Source: a virus
DNA: 64,000 nt
Reading direction: 5' to 3' (one strand)
Virus record (IMG/VR): IMGVR_UViG_3300021960_000046
Span: 1 to 64,000 of that record
Shown here: piece after piece, positions 1 to 7,108 of the stretch
Layout of the letters: the number at the start of each line of letters is the position of its first letter
Position numbering within the stretch: the stretch's first letter is position 1
Translations under genes and position numbers: made by a program
Notes under the pieces: generated by a model
What the model was told of the DNA's origin: nothing
Databases searched by the model: none
Seen by the model: the letters and a program-made list of their open reading frames with translations, nothing else

Positions 1-174
1 GTCACCAACTTGTTTTGTAGTTTGGTCAGTAAGAACGGAATTTACCTCAACGGTAGTTACAATTCCGCCGTTAGGTCCTGTGCCACCTACTTGATATTGT
101 TGGTCGTATGCTAGACTATAAGAGGAAAAGCAAAGACAAAATGCCAAGGCCAAAGCCCCAAGCTTTTGTTTCAT
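1..174 (-). CDS. Secreted protein, N-terminal part only (runs off the left edge)
   Basis: The reading frame opens at an ATG at 172-174 (a second ATG lies at 175-177) and continues past the left edge. A strong ribosome site (AAGGAG) stands 4-7 nt upstream. The start encodes a signal peptide: M-K, then a hydrophobic Leu/Ala/Phe/Cys run ending near Ser-Leu-Ala. A polar segment beginning YDQQYQVGGTGPNGG follows. The frame overlaps the end of the next exported protein by about 60 nt in another frame. I do not recognise a family. Placement beside the spanin-like genes suggests an envelope-related or structural role, which is inference. Confidence 0.6.
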   Translation of the reverse strand, partial: MKQKLGALALAFCLCFSSYSLAYDQQYQVGGTGPNGGIVTTVEVNSVLTDQTTKQVGD

Positions 175-664
175 CATTCAACTCCTTTTCTTTATCTTCC
201 AACTCATTCTCTTTCAACCATGCTTCGTAGTCTGGTCTCATGTCTGGATTTTCAGCCCAAGCTTTAGCGGCTTCGATACCGATTTTGCCTTTGTAAGGGC
301 AAGGAGTTCCTGCCATTTCCATTGCGTTAAAAACTCTTGCGTCCTGGCAAAGCATAGAAACAGCTGCGACCTTCATTCCCATTCCGTAAAGGGCTCTGGA
401 TAATTTAAGTCGTTCACAATTCAAATCTCTTATTGTAGTACCACCTGCGATACCTAAAATCTGTGTCTGTACTGCGGCTGATACACCTGTAGAACATACA
501 TCCTGATTATTAATCATTACATTTGGAGCATTAGCTGTAGGTGGAGTTTTGTCAACGGTAGTTGTACCTGTAACCGTTGATGATACGGTATTAGTTTCGG
601 CCATTGCGATTGTGCCGAATAATAATACGCTTAAAATTGCTAGTAATGTTGTTATTTTTTGCAT
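116..664 (-). CDS. Exported hypothetical protein, 182 aa
   Basis: The N-terminus (MQKITTLLAILSVLLFGTIA, then MAE) is a clear signal peptide with an Ala-x-Ala-like cleavage site. A Thr/Ser/Val-rich linker follows, then a folded part with four cysteines (DVC, LNCER, MLCQD, TPCPYKG) that could form disulfides in the periplasm. The C-terminus is a charged helix (residues about 145-165) ending in a short hydrophobic segment (GLGILSLLFLL), which might be a membrane anchor. The late-promoter octamer TATAAATA lies 77 nt upstream (741-748). Function unknown; an envelope or lysis role is inferred from the neighbours. Confidence 0.65.
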   Translation of the reverse strand: MQKITTLLAILSVLLFGTIAMAETNTVSSTVTGTTTVDKTPPTANAPNVMINNQDVCSTGVSAAVQTQILGIAGGTTIRDLNCERLKLSRALYGMGMKVAAVSMLCQDARVFNAMEMAGTPCPYKGKIGIEAAKAWAENPDMRPDYEAWLKENELEDKEKELNDETKAWGFGLGILSLLFLL

Positions 665-740
665 TGTACCTTGTAACCTGTTAATTAATTTACAAAAAAT
701 TACAAAGTCAATGTGTGATAATAGTTCAGTCCGTCAATAT

Positions 741-748
741 TATTTATA
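741..748 (-). promoter_or_regulatory. T4-type late promoter (TATAAATA)
   Basis: The minus strand carries an exact TATAAATA octamer, the gp55-dependent late-promoter -10 element of T4-like phages. It lies in the 88-bp gap upstream of the exported protein at 116-664. Confidence 0.6.
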
Positions 749-752
749 AGTG

Positions 753-1133
753 TTAATCTTTAGTCTGCTCTTCTTTCTCATAATAATCTTTATACTTGTC
801 AATAATATCATTCTGTATCTTCAATTGATTTCTAATACGAGCAAAGTTCTTTGCTATCAATTGATAATCATTGTCTGTTAGACCAAATAATACGGGGTCT
901 AAACCTTGTTCTTCCATTTTCTTAAATACTTCTTCAGCATTTTCAGAGGTCACAATAATCCATTGTATCTTCTCCATTTGTAATGGAGTAGGTTTCTCTA
1001 ATGCTAGAGGCTGTCTTTTAACTTCTTCTTTAAAAATAGAAAGTTCTTTTATAGACGAACAACTAGTAAGGAATATAGTTAGGGTTAGCAAGACTAGGAC
1101 ATTCAGTATTGATTTCTGACTTCTTAGTAGCAT
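753..1133 (-). CDS. Lipoprotein, candidate outer-membrane spanin (Rz1-like)
   Basis: The 126-aa product begins with a basic and hydrophobic signal and a lipobox (FLTSC-SS, Cys25), so it is probably lipidated after export. A Pro-containing stretch (RQPLALEKPTP) and a long helical, charged region follow, as in outer-membrane spanin subunits. Its first 71 nt overlap, in another frame, the end of the upstream gene encoding an N-anchored coiled-coil protein. That is the classical Rz/Rz1 arrangement. In that family the two subunits span the periplasm and fuse the membranes at the last step of lysis. The assignment rests on topology and overlap, not on sequence similarity I can verify. Confidence 0.55.
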   Translation of the reverse strand: MLLRSQKSILNVLVLLTLTIFLTSCSSIKELSIFKEEVKRQPLALEKPTPLQMEKIQWIIVTSENAEEVFKKMEEQGLDPVLFGLTDNDYQLIAKNFARIRNQLKIQNDIIDKYKDYYEKEEQTKD

Positions 1134-1533
1134 TCTTTTCCTCCTCAGTTAACGGTGACCCACTTGCAATTTCCATACATCTAGCAGCCTTGTCACTAGC
1201 TTTGTTTATAATTCTTTCAATGACCTTACTTTTTTCAATGGCCAATTTACCAACATCTCTATCACCTTTATTAAATCTTTTATCTAATTCATCTAAATCT
1301 TTTTTAAGATTATTAATAAGTTCATTCATTTGTTTATTAGTTTCAAGTATTTGAGCAAAGTCTTTCTTTTGGTTTTCAATTAAAGTCTTTTGTTCGTCAA
1401 TAGCACTCTCCATTTTAATGGCATTTGCCTTTAACATCTCATTGTCTGCCTTTAACTTATAGGTATAGGCCACACCACCTGCAAGGCCTGTAACTATAAT
1501 ACCTACCATTATTAGTTTTGCTGTTCCAAACAT
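1063..1533 (-). CDS. Candidate inner-membrane spanin (Rz-like)
   Basis: The 156-aa protein has one N-terminal transmembrane segment (residues about 7-25, IMVGIIVTGLAGGVAYTY). A long coiled coil rich in Lys/Glu/Asn/Leu follows (about 30-115), then a C-terminal part with two cysteines (ARCMEIAS, NTECPS). This is the topology of an i-spanin: type II inner-membrane anchor with a periplasmic coiled coil. The paired lipoprotein starts inside its 3' end. Its own start overlaps the stop of the next membrane protein by one base, so the three genes are translationally coupled. Confidence 0.55.
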   Translation of the reverse strand: MFGTAKLIMVGIIVTGLAGGVAYTYKLKADNEMLKANAIKMESAIDEQKTLIENQKKDFAQILETNKQMNELINNLKKDLDELDKRFNKGDRDVGKLAIEKSKVIERIINKASDKAARCMEIASGSPLTEEEKNATKKSEINTECPSLANPNYIPY

Positions 1534-1796
1534 TATTTGTTCCTCATTCTTTCAACTTCTTTTTTAAGTGTTTCTACTTCGTTCTTTAGCACTTGAATAT
1601 CTGTGTGTCCACGACTAGGTTGTTCTAAATAATTTGCAAAGTTGTTTTTGTTCATCATTGTGTTATGTTCTAATAAATCAAGTCTTTCTTCAATGTGAAA
1701 CACAAAAGCAGCCGCTGAAACAATAGCAATCATTACTACTGCTAATGTTTTCAGCGATACTCTTAATTCTGTTGTTTCATCAATCTTGTGTGCCAT
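1533..1796 (-). CDS. Small single-pass membrane protein with coiled coil
   Basis: The product has 87 aa. A charged N-terminus (MAHKIDETTELRVS) precedes one transmembrane helix (about residues 17-34), then a heptad-like Leu/Val coiled coil (residues about 62-86). Location directly upstream of the spanin-like pair makes an accessory lysis role or a holin-like role possible. A single membrane helix with a large soluble domain is not diagnostic. I do not recognise a family. Confidence 0.55.
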   Translation of the reverse strand: MAHKIDETTELRVSLKTLAVVMIAIVSAAAFVFHIEERLDLLEHNTMMNKNNFANYLEQPSRGHTDIQVLKNEVETLKKEVERMRNK

Positions 1797-1797
1797 A

Positions 1798-2481
1798 TTA
1801 CCAAAATTTCATTTTCTTAGCAGTTTTCTTAACTGCATTACCTGTTGCTTTAGCAGCATTTGCTACTGGAGTAACAACCGCTTTAGTTGCGTTTGCAACT
1901 GGTCTTGTATCAATGGTAATACTTGGTTGTAATGTAACACCAACACCTAGTGCTAATTTAACATCTGCACCTACAGTTAGTTTACCATCATCTACGGTTG
2001 CACCGCCACCTACTTTTGCACCAATCTGAGGACCTACTGAAACTTTTGCACCAATTGAGGCATTGTTTCTATCTGAACCGACTGTTGTACTTGCACCCAC
2101 TTCAGCACAAGAACCTGCAATAGCACCTGCGTGTCCTTCAGCACCATTAGTACCTATTGAACCACCTACTCCTACATCTGAATATACTTTTGTACCAGCG
2201 TGTGCTTCTGATTTAATCTTTGTATCACCCATAATAGGTGTTTCATTTTCTATTTTAGAATATGCACCTACTTCAGCGTGAGCGCCAACATTTGCACTTG
2301 CGTTTCCTTTTTCTGCTTTTGCAACTGCACCTGCTTCGGCTTCTGAATATGCACCTGCACTTGCTGTTGAATTTTTATCTAACTTCTTTGAAGTATCAGC
2401 ACTAGCACTTGCGCCAGTTGTTGCTGAAGCTGAATTCTTAGTTGTCTTAGTTTTACTTCCTGCTTCTGTATTTGTTGCCAT
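1798..2481 (-). CDS. Ala/Gly-rich low-complexity protein, 227 aa
   Basis: Residues 1-160 are built almost wholly of Ala, Gly, Ser, Thr, Val and Lys/Glu with irregular Ala-x-Ala and Gly-Ala repeats. Residues about 165-185 look like beta strands (LTVGADVKLALGVGVTLQPS). The C-terminus is strongly basic (KATGNAVKKTAKKMKFW). It has no signal peptide or membrane segment. The composition resembles disordered or fibrous phage proteins. Function is unknown; it sits 1 nt downstream of the DUF1353-like gene in the same operon. Confidence 0.6.
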   Translation of the reverse strand: MATNTEAGSKTKTTKNSASATTGASASADTSKKLDKNSTASAGAYSEAEAGAVAKAEKGNASANVGAHAEVGAYSKIENETPIMGDTKIKSEAHAGTKVYSDVGVGGSIGTNGAEGHAGAIAGSCAEVGASTTVGSDRNNASIGAKVSVGPQIGAKVGGGATVDDGKLTVGADVKLALGVGVTLQPSITIDTRPVANATKAVVTPVANAAKATGNAVKKTAKKMKFW

Positions 2482-2482
2482 T

Positions 2483-3064
2483 TTAATCCTCTATCTTTGC
2501 GTCAACTTTTCTGTGTTTATTCCATGCTAAAAATCCACCTATTCTTAATGCCCAATAAGCAAGGTAATTTAAAAAATGAAATCCGTTTATTTCTATGTTT
2601 ATATCTCTAAAAATTTTATCTGCCTCTTTTTGATTTAATACTAATAGAGGTCCATCTTTTCTAGGTTTTAAACAAGCATACTTATAAGCATAATCGTGTA
2701 TCAAACCACCAATTAATAATACACCAACTGGTGATAAAAAGGTTGCTAAGAATTTAGGTACACTTGCACCATCAAATTCAAAACCTTTTGGTATCACATA
2801 CTTTTGTCCTCTTATTTTGTAATTAAAGTTTTGTGTAATTCTCCACTTTCTTGTTCCTAATAACCACATTAAGATTGCACCCCAAAAACCTTTATCTTTG
2901 GTAGCAATTCTAATTGGTTGCATATGTGGATAATCTTCGTATTCAAAATCAATTCTTTTACCTGAAAACTTATCAAATAAATTTGCTATAAATCCTATAA
3001 GTATTAATGCGATTACTATTGTCCATTGCCAAAAACTAATCGCTAACTCGTAAATTATTTCCAT
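2483..3064 (-). CDS. DUF1353-like protein with N-terminal membrane anchor
   Basis: The 193-aa product starts with a transmembrane segment (residues about 10-30, FWQWTIVIALILIGFIANLF). The central region carries the blocks typical of DUF1353 phage proteins: an 'I-P-K-G-F-E-F-D-G-A-S-V-P' segment near residue 95 and 'G-L-I-H-D-Y-A-Y' near 125. The conserved HDY could be catalytic or metal-binding, but no activity is established for the family that I know of. It lies one base from the next gene upstream, within the lysis/envelope cluster. Confidence 0.6.
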   Translation of the reverse strand: MEIIYELAISFWQWTIVIALILIGFIANLFDKFSGKRIDFEYEDYPHMQPIRIATKDKGFWGAILMWLLGTRKWRITQNFNYKIRGQKYVIPKGFEFDGASVPKFLATFLSPVGVLLIGGLIHDYAYKYACLKPRKDGPLLVLNQKEADKIFRDINIEINGFHFLNYLAYWALRIGGFLAWNKHRKVDAKIED

Positions 3065-3065
3065 T

Positions 3066-3644
3066 TTACTCCTTAATTACTCCTTTTTCAATCATGTAAT
3101 TATATAGTGGAGTTTCTTTTATTGTTTCTTCTTTGACCATTTTAACTAATTTCCTAGGGTCAATATCGTGGAATGTTTGTGCTACAGCAGCCGCATAATA
3201 ACCAATATCGTGTCTTAATGGTAAACCTTCTCTTGCTCGTTCTACTTCTTTTCTATCAATGACATCTTGTAAAACTTTGGCTGCATATTCATATCTTTGT
3301 TTAGTAGTTGCCATTCTCTTTAATTTGTCATAGATACCTTTTGCAAATCTTTGAGCGGCCTTCTTAACATCTTGTAAAGATAGTTCTTCTAATTCTTCTT
3401 CTTTTAAATTTTTTTCGTTATCTGACCTAAAATCAGGTTTAATTGCTGGCGTTTTAATCTTTAATTTTCTGGAATGTTTGTCGTTAGGATTCTTATCGTT
3501 TGCTGTAAGACCCATTGCTCGACTATCTCTACCACCTTGACCTTTTGGTGGTGTATCACCTAAACTTGCCATTGGTTGCATACTATCTAAACCACCTACT
3601 CTGATAGTGGATAGACCTAAATATTCCTTAAAAGATTTAGCCAT
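3066..3644 (-). CDS. Putative virion-associated protein with MAKSFKEYL N-terminus
   Basis: I place the start at the ATG at 3642-3644 because an AAAGAGA ribosome site lies just upstream. A longer frame would only add a Lys-rich shadow of the upstream gene. The product (192 aa) begins MAKSFKEYLGLS, one of several proteins here with an M..F-K-x-Y start. It has a disordered charged middle (SRKLKIKTPAIKP, EEELEEL) and a helical C-terminal half. No enzyme motif is seen. An internal head or virion role is inferred from the N-terminus and neighbours. It overlaps the upstream gene by 8 nt. Confidence 0.55.
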   Translation of the reverse strand: MAKSFKEYLGLSTIRVGGLDSMQPMASLGDTPPKGQGGRDSRAMGLTANDKNPNDKHSRKLKIKTPAIKPDFRSDNEKNLKEEELEELSLQDVKKAAQRFAKGIYDKLKRMATTKQRYEYAAKVLQDVIDRKEVERAREGLPLRHDIGYYAAAVAQTFHDIDPRKLVKMVKEETIKETPLYNYMIEKGVIKE

Positions 3645-3966
3645 TATATTTCTCTTTGAATGTCTTATATTCTTTTTCTTCTTCGAAAACAATTGTGTTA
3701 TCAATTTTATTATATTGGTCACTAAGTTTTTCAATCTTATCAATGTTATCTAATACAGATTTTAAAGTAACATTATTATTGTCATTGTTTTCTTTAATCT
3801 TTTCACCTAATCTTTTCATAGGTTCTTTATTTTTTGTTAGAATGGTTTTCTTACCAGTTGGATTCATGTCAACACCACCACCTGCAACTGCATTGGCTGG
3901 TGCGTCTTCTTCTACAGGAATCTTATTGATAATTTCATCCATCATTTCTTTATAATGTTTTGGCAT
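3637..3966 (-). CDS. Conserved-type small virion protein, 109 aa
   Basis: The likely start is the ATG at 3964-3966 (MPKHYKEMMDEIINKIP), which overlaps the upstream stop by 17 nt. A 16-residue longer frame has no better ribosome site. The product has a short helix, then an 'APANAVAGGGVDMNPTGK' linker typical of small structural proteins of marine T4-like phages, and a C-terminal coiled coil (residues about 65-105). Function unknown. Confidence 0.5.
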   Translation of the reverse strand: MPKHYKEMMDEIINKIPVEEDAPANAVAGGGVDMNPTGKKTILTKNKEPMKRLGEKIKENNDNNNVTLKSVLDNIDKIEKLSDQYNKIDNTIVFEEEKEYKTFKEKYNG

Positions 3967-4423
3967 AATCGTACTCCGAAACCAGTTCTCCGTCAACTTC
4001 GTATATGTCCACACCGAAGCATGTCATATAAGGTTCTGCGTTAATCTCTGGTATTTCTCTACTTTCGTTTAAAATATCATCATACAAATTCTGTTCTTTC
4101 AAATATGTTATAACTGCGGCCTCTATGGTATCTTTATGTTGTAGATAGGTTTTGTCTTCTTTGATAAGCATTGCTAATGCAACACCGAATGTACCTAACT
4201 TACTGCCAAGACCTACTTTTGCAAGTATTCTTTTCATGTTAAAAACAAATCTATGTAAGTATGTATAGTGGACTTTATCGTTTCTAGGAACATCATTAAA
4301 CTTAATTAAGTTCTTACCATCAGCGTCAATAATACCTCTTTCATATGCCTTTGTTTTATTAAAAGGCGTAACAAGAAGTTTAATAACTCTGTATGTAATT
4401 AAAAAATCAATTGCTCTACTCAT
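3950..4423 (-). CDS. Conserved T4-like phage protein, 157 aa, unknown function
   Basis: The product begins MSRAIDFLITYRVIKLLVTPFNKTKAYERGIID, an N-terminal pattern I associate with conserved proteins of marine T4-like phages that sit beside baseplate or head genes. The remainder is alpha-helical with an acidic C-terminus. It overlaps both neighbours (4 nt and 17 nt), so it is co-translated with them. No catalytic motif is seen. A virion role is inference from context. Confidence 0.55.
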   Translation of the reverse strand: MSRAIDFLITYRVIKLLVTPFNKTKAYERGIIDADGKNLIKFNDVPRNDKVHYTYLHRFVFNMKRILAKVGLGSKLGTFGVALAMLIKEDKTYLQHKDTIEAAVITYLKEQNLYDDILNESREIPEINAEPYMTCFGVDIYEVDGELVSEYDYAKTL

Positions 4424-4782
4424 AACTCGTTTAAATATCCCTTAATTAATTCATCTTCAGGTATCTCATTTAGTTCATTCGGGTACAAGTACCCTAAGAA
4501 ATTAAAGATAGGTTTTAATAACGGCCAATATTCTTTATCAACTTTGAATAATAAAAGTGTTATACAACCTTCTACACCAAAGACATTTTGTAGAACAATA
4601 ATATGATTGATAACAAGCCTTAACTTAATATCGCCTGTGACTTTATATCTTCTAAACAATCGTTTAAGATATTTAAATCTTTTAATATCATCATAAAATT
4701 CTTCCTCTTTTTCAAGCGTTGGGTTATCATACATCTTTTGTGCATATAATAACCAATTATCCCTGGTAATTTCTTTAAACAT
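4420..4782 (-). CDS. Conserved phage protein, 120 aa, unknown function
   Basis: An all-helical, Leu/Tyr/Phe-rich protein (MFKEITRDNWLLYAQKMYDN...). It has a basic RRYK patch near residue 45 and a compact hydrophobic core without membrane segments. I do not recognise a named family, though similar-sized helical proteins accompany the previous gene in marine T4-like phages. Its stop overlaps the next start by 4 nt (ATGA). Confidence 0.5.
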   Translation of the reverse strand: MFKEITRDNWLLYAQKMYDNPTLEKEEEFYDDIKRFKYLKRLFRRYKVTGDIKLRLVINHIIVLQNVFGVEGCITLLLFKVDKEYWPLLKPIFNFLGYLYPNELNEIPEDELIKGYLNEL

Positions 4783-4802
4783 AATCTAGCTAAATTGTCC
4801 TA

Positions 4803-5231
4803 TTAAACTAATTTAGCGTAGACCTTGCAAGTACCTGATGTTAATGTTTCGTATTTAACCTCTAATTTAAGGCCACCTTCTTTTCTATGTGAAATACCAT
4901 CATCATTAATATCAGAACCGTCAATGTCCTTGCCAAATCTTCCACCGAATTGTACCACTTCAGCTCTAACCGTACCGTTGTCGCCTTCAATGTCGACCTC
5001 AGAAACCGTTAAGCCAATGTTTTTCAATTTCTCTCTCAATTGGTCTACAGCCGCTTGAGGGTTTAAATATTCTCTCTCTGCAACCGAACCAACGAAAGCA
5101 TTTACTTTTTTAAGAACATCAGCGTCTTGTATGTTGTGTAAACCTACTGCACCATCTTCGATATCGTTAGTAGCAGTTGTTCCAACACCAATAGTCTGAC
5201 CCTCTTTAATGTGTTGTTTAAATGTTTTCAT
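4803..5231 (-). CDS. Putative virion protein with MKTFKQHIKEG N-terminus
   Basis: The 142-aa protein starts MKTFKQHIKEGQTIG. This matches the M-K-x-F/Y-x-x-x-I-x-E pattern of the capsid-targeting peptide of T4 internal proteins (established for IPI-III; inferred here). The body is a mixed alpha/beta fold with Gly/Asp-rich loops (GRFGKDIDGSDINDDGIS) and a C-terminal strand region. The gene is preceded, with a 14-nt overlap, by a 49-codon gene whose product starts in a similar way. Confidence 0.55.
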   Translation of the reverse strand: MKTFKQHIKEGQTIGVGTTATNDIEDGAVGLHNIQDADVLKKVNAFVGSVAEREYLNPQAAVDQLREKLKNIGLTVSEVDIEGDNGTVRAEVVQFGGRFGKDIDGSDINDDGISHRKEGGLKLEVKYETLTSGTCKVYAKLV

Positions 5232-5367
5232 TTGCTTCCTCTTTTTCTTTATTAGTTTCTTCTACCTTCTTTTCATCCTTTTTTTCTTTACTAGGATGTG
5301 TAGGTAAAACATCTTCTTCAAAATCATCCATACTTTTTTCTTTACTAAATGTTTTAAAGTTTTTCAT
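5218..5367 (-). CDS. Small charged protein, 49 aa, MKNFKTFSKEK start
   Basis: A 50-codon frame runs from ATG 5365-5367 to TAA 5218-5220. The predicted product begins MKNFKTFSKEKSMDDFEEDV and then becomes almost entirely Lys/Glu/Asp. It overlaps the coiled-coil gene upstream by 14 nt and the next gene by 14 nt, so the frame fills an otherwise empty gap exactly as in neighbouring coupled genes. The start resembles the neighbour's MKTFKQ and the capsid-targeting pattern. Function unknown. The short length makes the call moderate. Confidence 0.5.
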   Translation of the reverse strand: MKNFKTFSKEKSMDDFEEDVLPTHPSKEKKDEKKVEETNKEKEEANENI

Positions 5368-5551
5368 TATCGTTCTCCTGAAGAGCACCAATTAATTTAT
5401 CTGTTTGTTGGATTGCACCATGAATAGCATTTAAATTCGCTCTCATACTACCTAAGTCCATCTCTAATTTTTTAATCTGTGCGTTCAAGTTATCAAACTC
5501 TTTTTTCAAAACTACTCTTTCATTCTGTAAATATTCACCATCAATTGTCAT
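5354..5551 (-). CDS. Small coiled-coil protein, 65 aa
   Basis: The whole protein (MTIDGEYLQNERVVLKKEFD...) is one amphipathic heptad repeat with Leu/Ile/Met at a/d positions. The pattern suggests an oligomeric rod or chaperone-like accessory protein. There is no signal or membrane segment. An AGGAG-like site precedes the ATG. Unknown function; co-transcribed with small virion proteins. Confidence 0.55.
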   Translation of the reverse strand: MTIDGEYLQNERVVLKKEFDNLNAQIKKLEMDLGSMRANLNAIHGAIQQTDKLIGALQENDNEKL

Positions 5552-5566
5552 TACAATCTCCTATAA

Positions 5567-6028
5567 TTAAACGGTTGTATAACCATGACCAGCAATAATA
5601 TTCCATGCTGAGTTTTTATACATCAAAGTTACGGTCTCACCTGGAGCATTTAATACTACCGAAGTATGGCCTCTTAAATTTGCAGGTGTAATTGTTACTG
5701 CGTTTGTATTTGCACTTGAAATATTAAGAACGGTTTTAATTTGTCCGTTACTACCATTTGCAAGTGTACAAGGTGCAGCCGCTGTTGTAGCATTTACTTC
5801 TGTGATTGCTGAAGTAATGTCAATAGCTGAAACGGTTGAACCGTCACCTGTAATTGCTTGTGAAGATTGTTTTAAACCAATAAAAGTTGGAATGTTATTG
5901 AATACATCTTCTGCTTTAACTGATTTGTTGATTGGTGTTCCTGTAGGGTCATCTACTACATGGAATAAATCAACGGATTCTAAGGCGTCACCTAAGTCCG
6001 TTAATTGCGTGATTTTCTTATCTGCCAT
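5567..6028 (-). CDS. Putative virion structural protein, 153 aa (MADKKITQL start)
   Basis: The N-terminus (MADKKITQLTDLGDALESVDLFHVVDDPTG) matches a head-binding or adaptor-like module seen at the start of many phage fibre and decoration proteins. It is followed by a beta-rich Ala/Thr/Asn domain ending in GHGYTTV. A strong AGGAG site precedes the ATG. Its 107-bp leader contains three small hairpins (described separately). A receptor-fibre tip or decoration role is inference. Confidence 0.6.
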   Translation of the reverse strand: MADKKITQLTDLGDALESVDLFHVVDDPTGTPINKSVKAEDVFNNIPTFIGLKQSSQAITGDGSTVSAIDITSAITEVNATTAAAPCTLANGSNGQIKTVLNISSANTNAVTITPANLRGHTSVVLNAPGETVTLMYKNSAWNIIAGHGYTTV

Positions 6029-6044
6029 TTTTTTCTCCTGTAAA

Positions 6045-6082
6045 CCCCTTAATGGGGAATTCTACTGACGGTATTTTCCGTC
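6045..6082 (-). promoter_or_regulatory. Two hairpins in the leader of the 6028 gene
   Basis: The leader shows CCCC-TTAAT-GGGG (6045-6057) and a 7-bp TGACGG-type stem (6066-6083, loop TATTTT). They lie between the upstream terminator-like hairpin and the ribosome site. They could stabilise the transcript or mark processing. No known riboswitch is recognised. Confidence 0.35.
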
Positions 6083-6099
6083 ATCATTAATAATATATA

Positions 6100-6120
6100 G
6101 GCGACCTCTAGGAGGCCGCC
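6100..6120 (-). terminator. Hairpin downstream of the 6136 gene
   Basis: GGCGACCTC/GAGGCCGCC pair in 8 of 9 positions around a 3-nt loop, just after the stop at 6136. Only a weak T-rich tail follows on the minus strand (TATATATTATT), so it may terminate partially or serve as a 3' stabiliser. Confidence 0.45.
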
Positions 6121-6135
6121 CATATGGTTTTAGTA

Positions 6136-6417
6136 TTAGTAACCTGACATACAAACTAGTGTTTCGTATTGGTCTCTGCTTGCTCTGCCGCCAGAGCCAG
6201 TAGTTTTCAATACCCAACCAGTATGTGCAATTTTACCAGATTGTGTTTCTGTGTCATCATAGTTGAATAAACCATGTGTTGCACCTGCAATAAATGTATC
6301 CGCAGTTGCGTTTTCAAACAATGATGTTCTGTTAGAGGTACTAGCCTCCACTTTAAGCTGTTGAGCCGCCCATAAAGGTGCGCCTGAAGCAGCGTCTGTA
6401 ATTGACCAACTTGACAT
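6136..6417 (-). CDS. Small virion structural protein, 93 aa
   Basis: The product (MSSWSITDAASGAPLWAAQQ...) is a Ser/Thr/Ala/Gly-rich beta protein ending in QYETLVCMSGY. Short proteins of this style are abundant virion components in marine T4-like phages. A TATAAATA late promoter lies 56 nt upstream of the start (6473-6480) and a hairpin follows the gene, consistent with an independent, strongly expressed late transcript. The precise position in the particle is unknown. Confidence 0.55.
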   Translation of the reverse strand: MSSWSITDAASGAPLWAAQQLKVEASTSNRTSLFENATADTFIAGATHGLFNYDDTETQSGKIAHTGWVLKTTGSGGRASRDQYETLVCMSGY

Positions 6418-6472
6418 ATTATTCTCTCCCTTTTAAGTTAAATAGGTACTCACATTATTAATATCGTACCAT

Positions 6473-6480
6473 TATTTATA
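6473..6480 (-). promoter_or_regulatory. T4-type late promoter (TATAAATA)
   Basis: Exact octamer on the minus strand 56 nt upstream of the 93-aa structural protein gene, in an intergenic gap. Confidence 0.65.
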
Positions 6481-6500
6481 AGGAAAAGATTAGGAAGGAG

Positions 6501-6995
6501 TTAAAAACCGAGTTTTTTCAACTCGGCGATAACTTGTGAAGCAGATTTGAATGTGATACCGATACCACCTCGAGCAGTAAACTCAGCGGTGTTCTTATCG
6601 TAATCATCAATTAGGATAGCAGGTTCGTTACCTACTTTAGCGTAGTCTTTCTTTTGACTTCTCATTACTAAGTTAATCTTACTTGCTGGTATACCAGCCT
6701 TAGACATTGCCCATTTCTTTTTGCCTGGAATGCAATTAGGATCATGTGCATGTTCTACATAAGCACTTAGAATGTGTGGATTATACTTCTTAACAAAGCT
6801 TAGAAGTTTCTTACCCTCGTTGTTCCAAGGAGCAGTAGACCAAAAGTCTTTTCTAGCAATGACTGGATCCCAACGCTTTCGTCTGTCGAGTTTCATCCAA
6901 TCTTCGATAGGCATTTTGATAGTATCTACCAATTGTTTCTCAAAGTCAACAAGGACACCATCCATGTCAAGGTATATTCTAGGTAAATTTTTCAT
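6501..6995 (-). CDS. HAD-family 5'(3')-deoxyribonucleotidase-like phosphatase
   Basis: The 164-aa protein opens with HAD motif I (IYLDMDGVLVDFEKQL, nucleophile Asp and acid/base Asp two residues on). It ends with motif IV (AILIDDYDKN). The length and the LSAYVEHAH/GKKKWA middle region fit the NT5C-like branch acting on deoxynucleoside monophosphates. In phages such enzymes adjust nucleotide pools during host DNA degradation. It has its own sigma-70-like promoter (7027-7055) and an AAAGGACA ribosome site, unlike its virion-gene neighbours, so it is probably expressed early. Confidence 0.7.
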   Translation of the reverse strand: MKNLPRIYLDMDGVLVDFEKQLVDTIKMPIEDWMKLDRRKRWDPVIARKDFWSTAPWNNEGKKLLSFVKKYNPHILSAYVEHAHDPNCIPGKKKWAMSKAGIPASKINLVMRSQKKDYAKVGNEPAILIDDYDKNTAEFTARGGIGITFKSASQVIAELKKLGF

Positions 6996-7026
6996 TAGTG
7001 TGTATGTCCTTTCATATTATGTGGAT

Positions 7027-7055
7027 ATAATAACACATAAAGGACCATTTGGCAA
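7027..7055 (-). promoter_or_regulatory. Sigma-70-like promoter of the HAD gene
   Basis: TTGCCA (7050-7055), 17-bp spacer, TATTAT (7027-7032). An A-tract (T8 on the plus strand, 7069-7077) lies upstream where an UP element would be. The same composite precedes the genes at 15518, 35890 and 38295. Confidence 0.7.
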
Positions 7056-7083
7056 CAGCTAATTTCACTTTTTTTTCAATAAA

Positions 7084-7104
7084 AAACCGTTATAAATCAA
7101 CGAT
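7084..7104 (-). terminator. Weak terminator-like hairpin after the 7109 gene
   Basis: A 4-6 bp CGTT/AACG stem is followed by GTTTTTTATT on the minus strand, immediately after the stop at 7109. The stem is short, so the call is tentative. Confidence 0.35.
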
Positions 7105-7108
7105 TTCT

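Noticed and set aside
549-749. Plus-strand ORFs scattered across the window (e.g. 549-749, 3656-3955, 15010-15246, 44049-44447, 58864-59262)
   Set aside because: They lie opposite well-supported minus genes, mostly lack ribosome sites, and their products look like antisense translations (hydrophobic Leu/Ser/Phe-rich).
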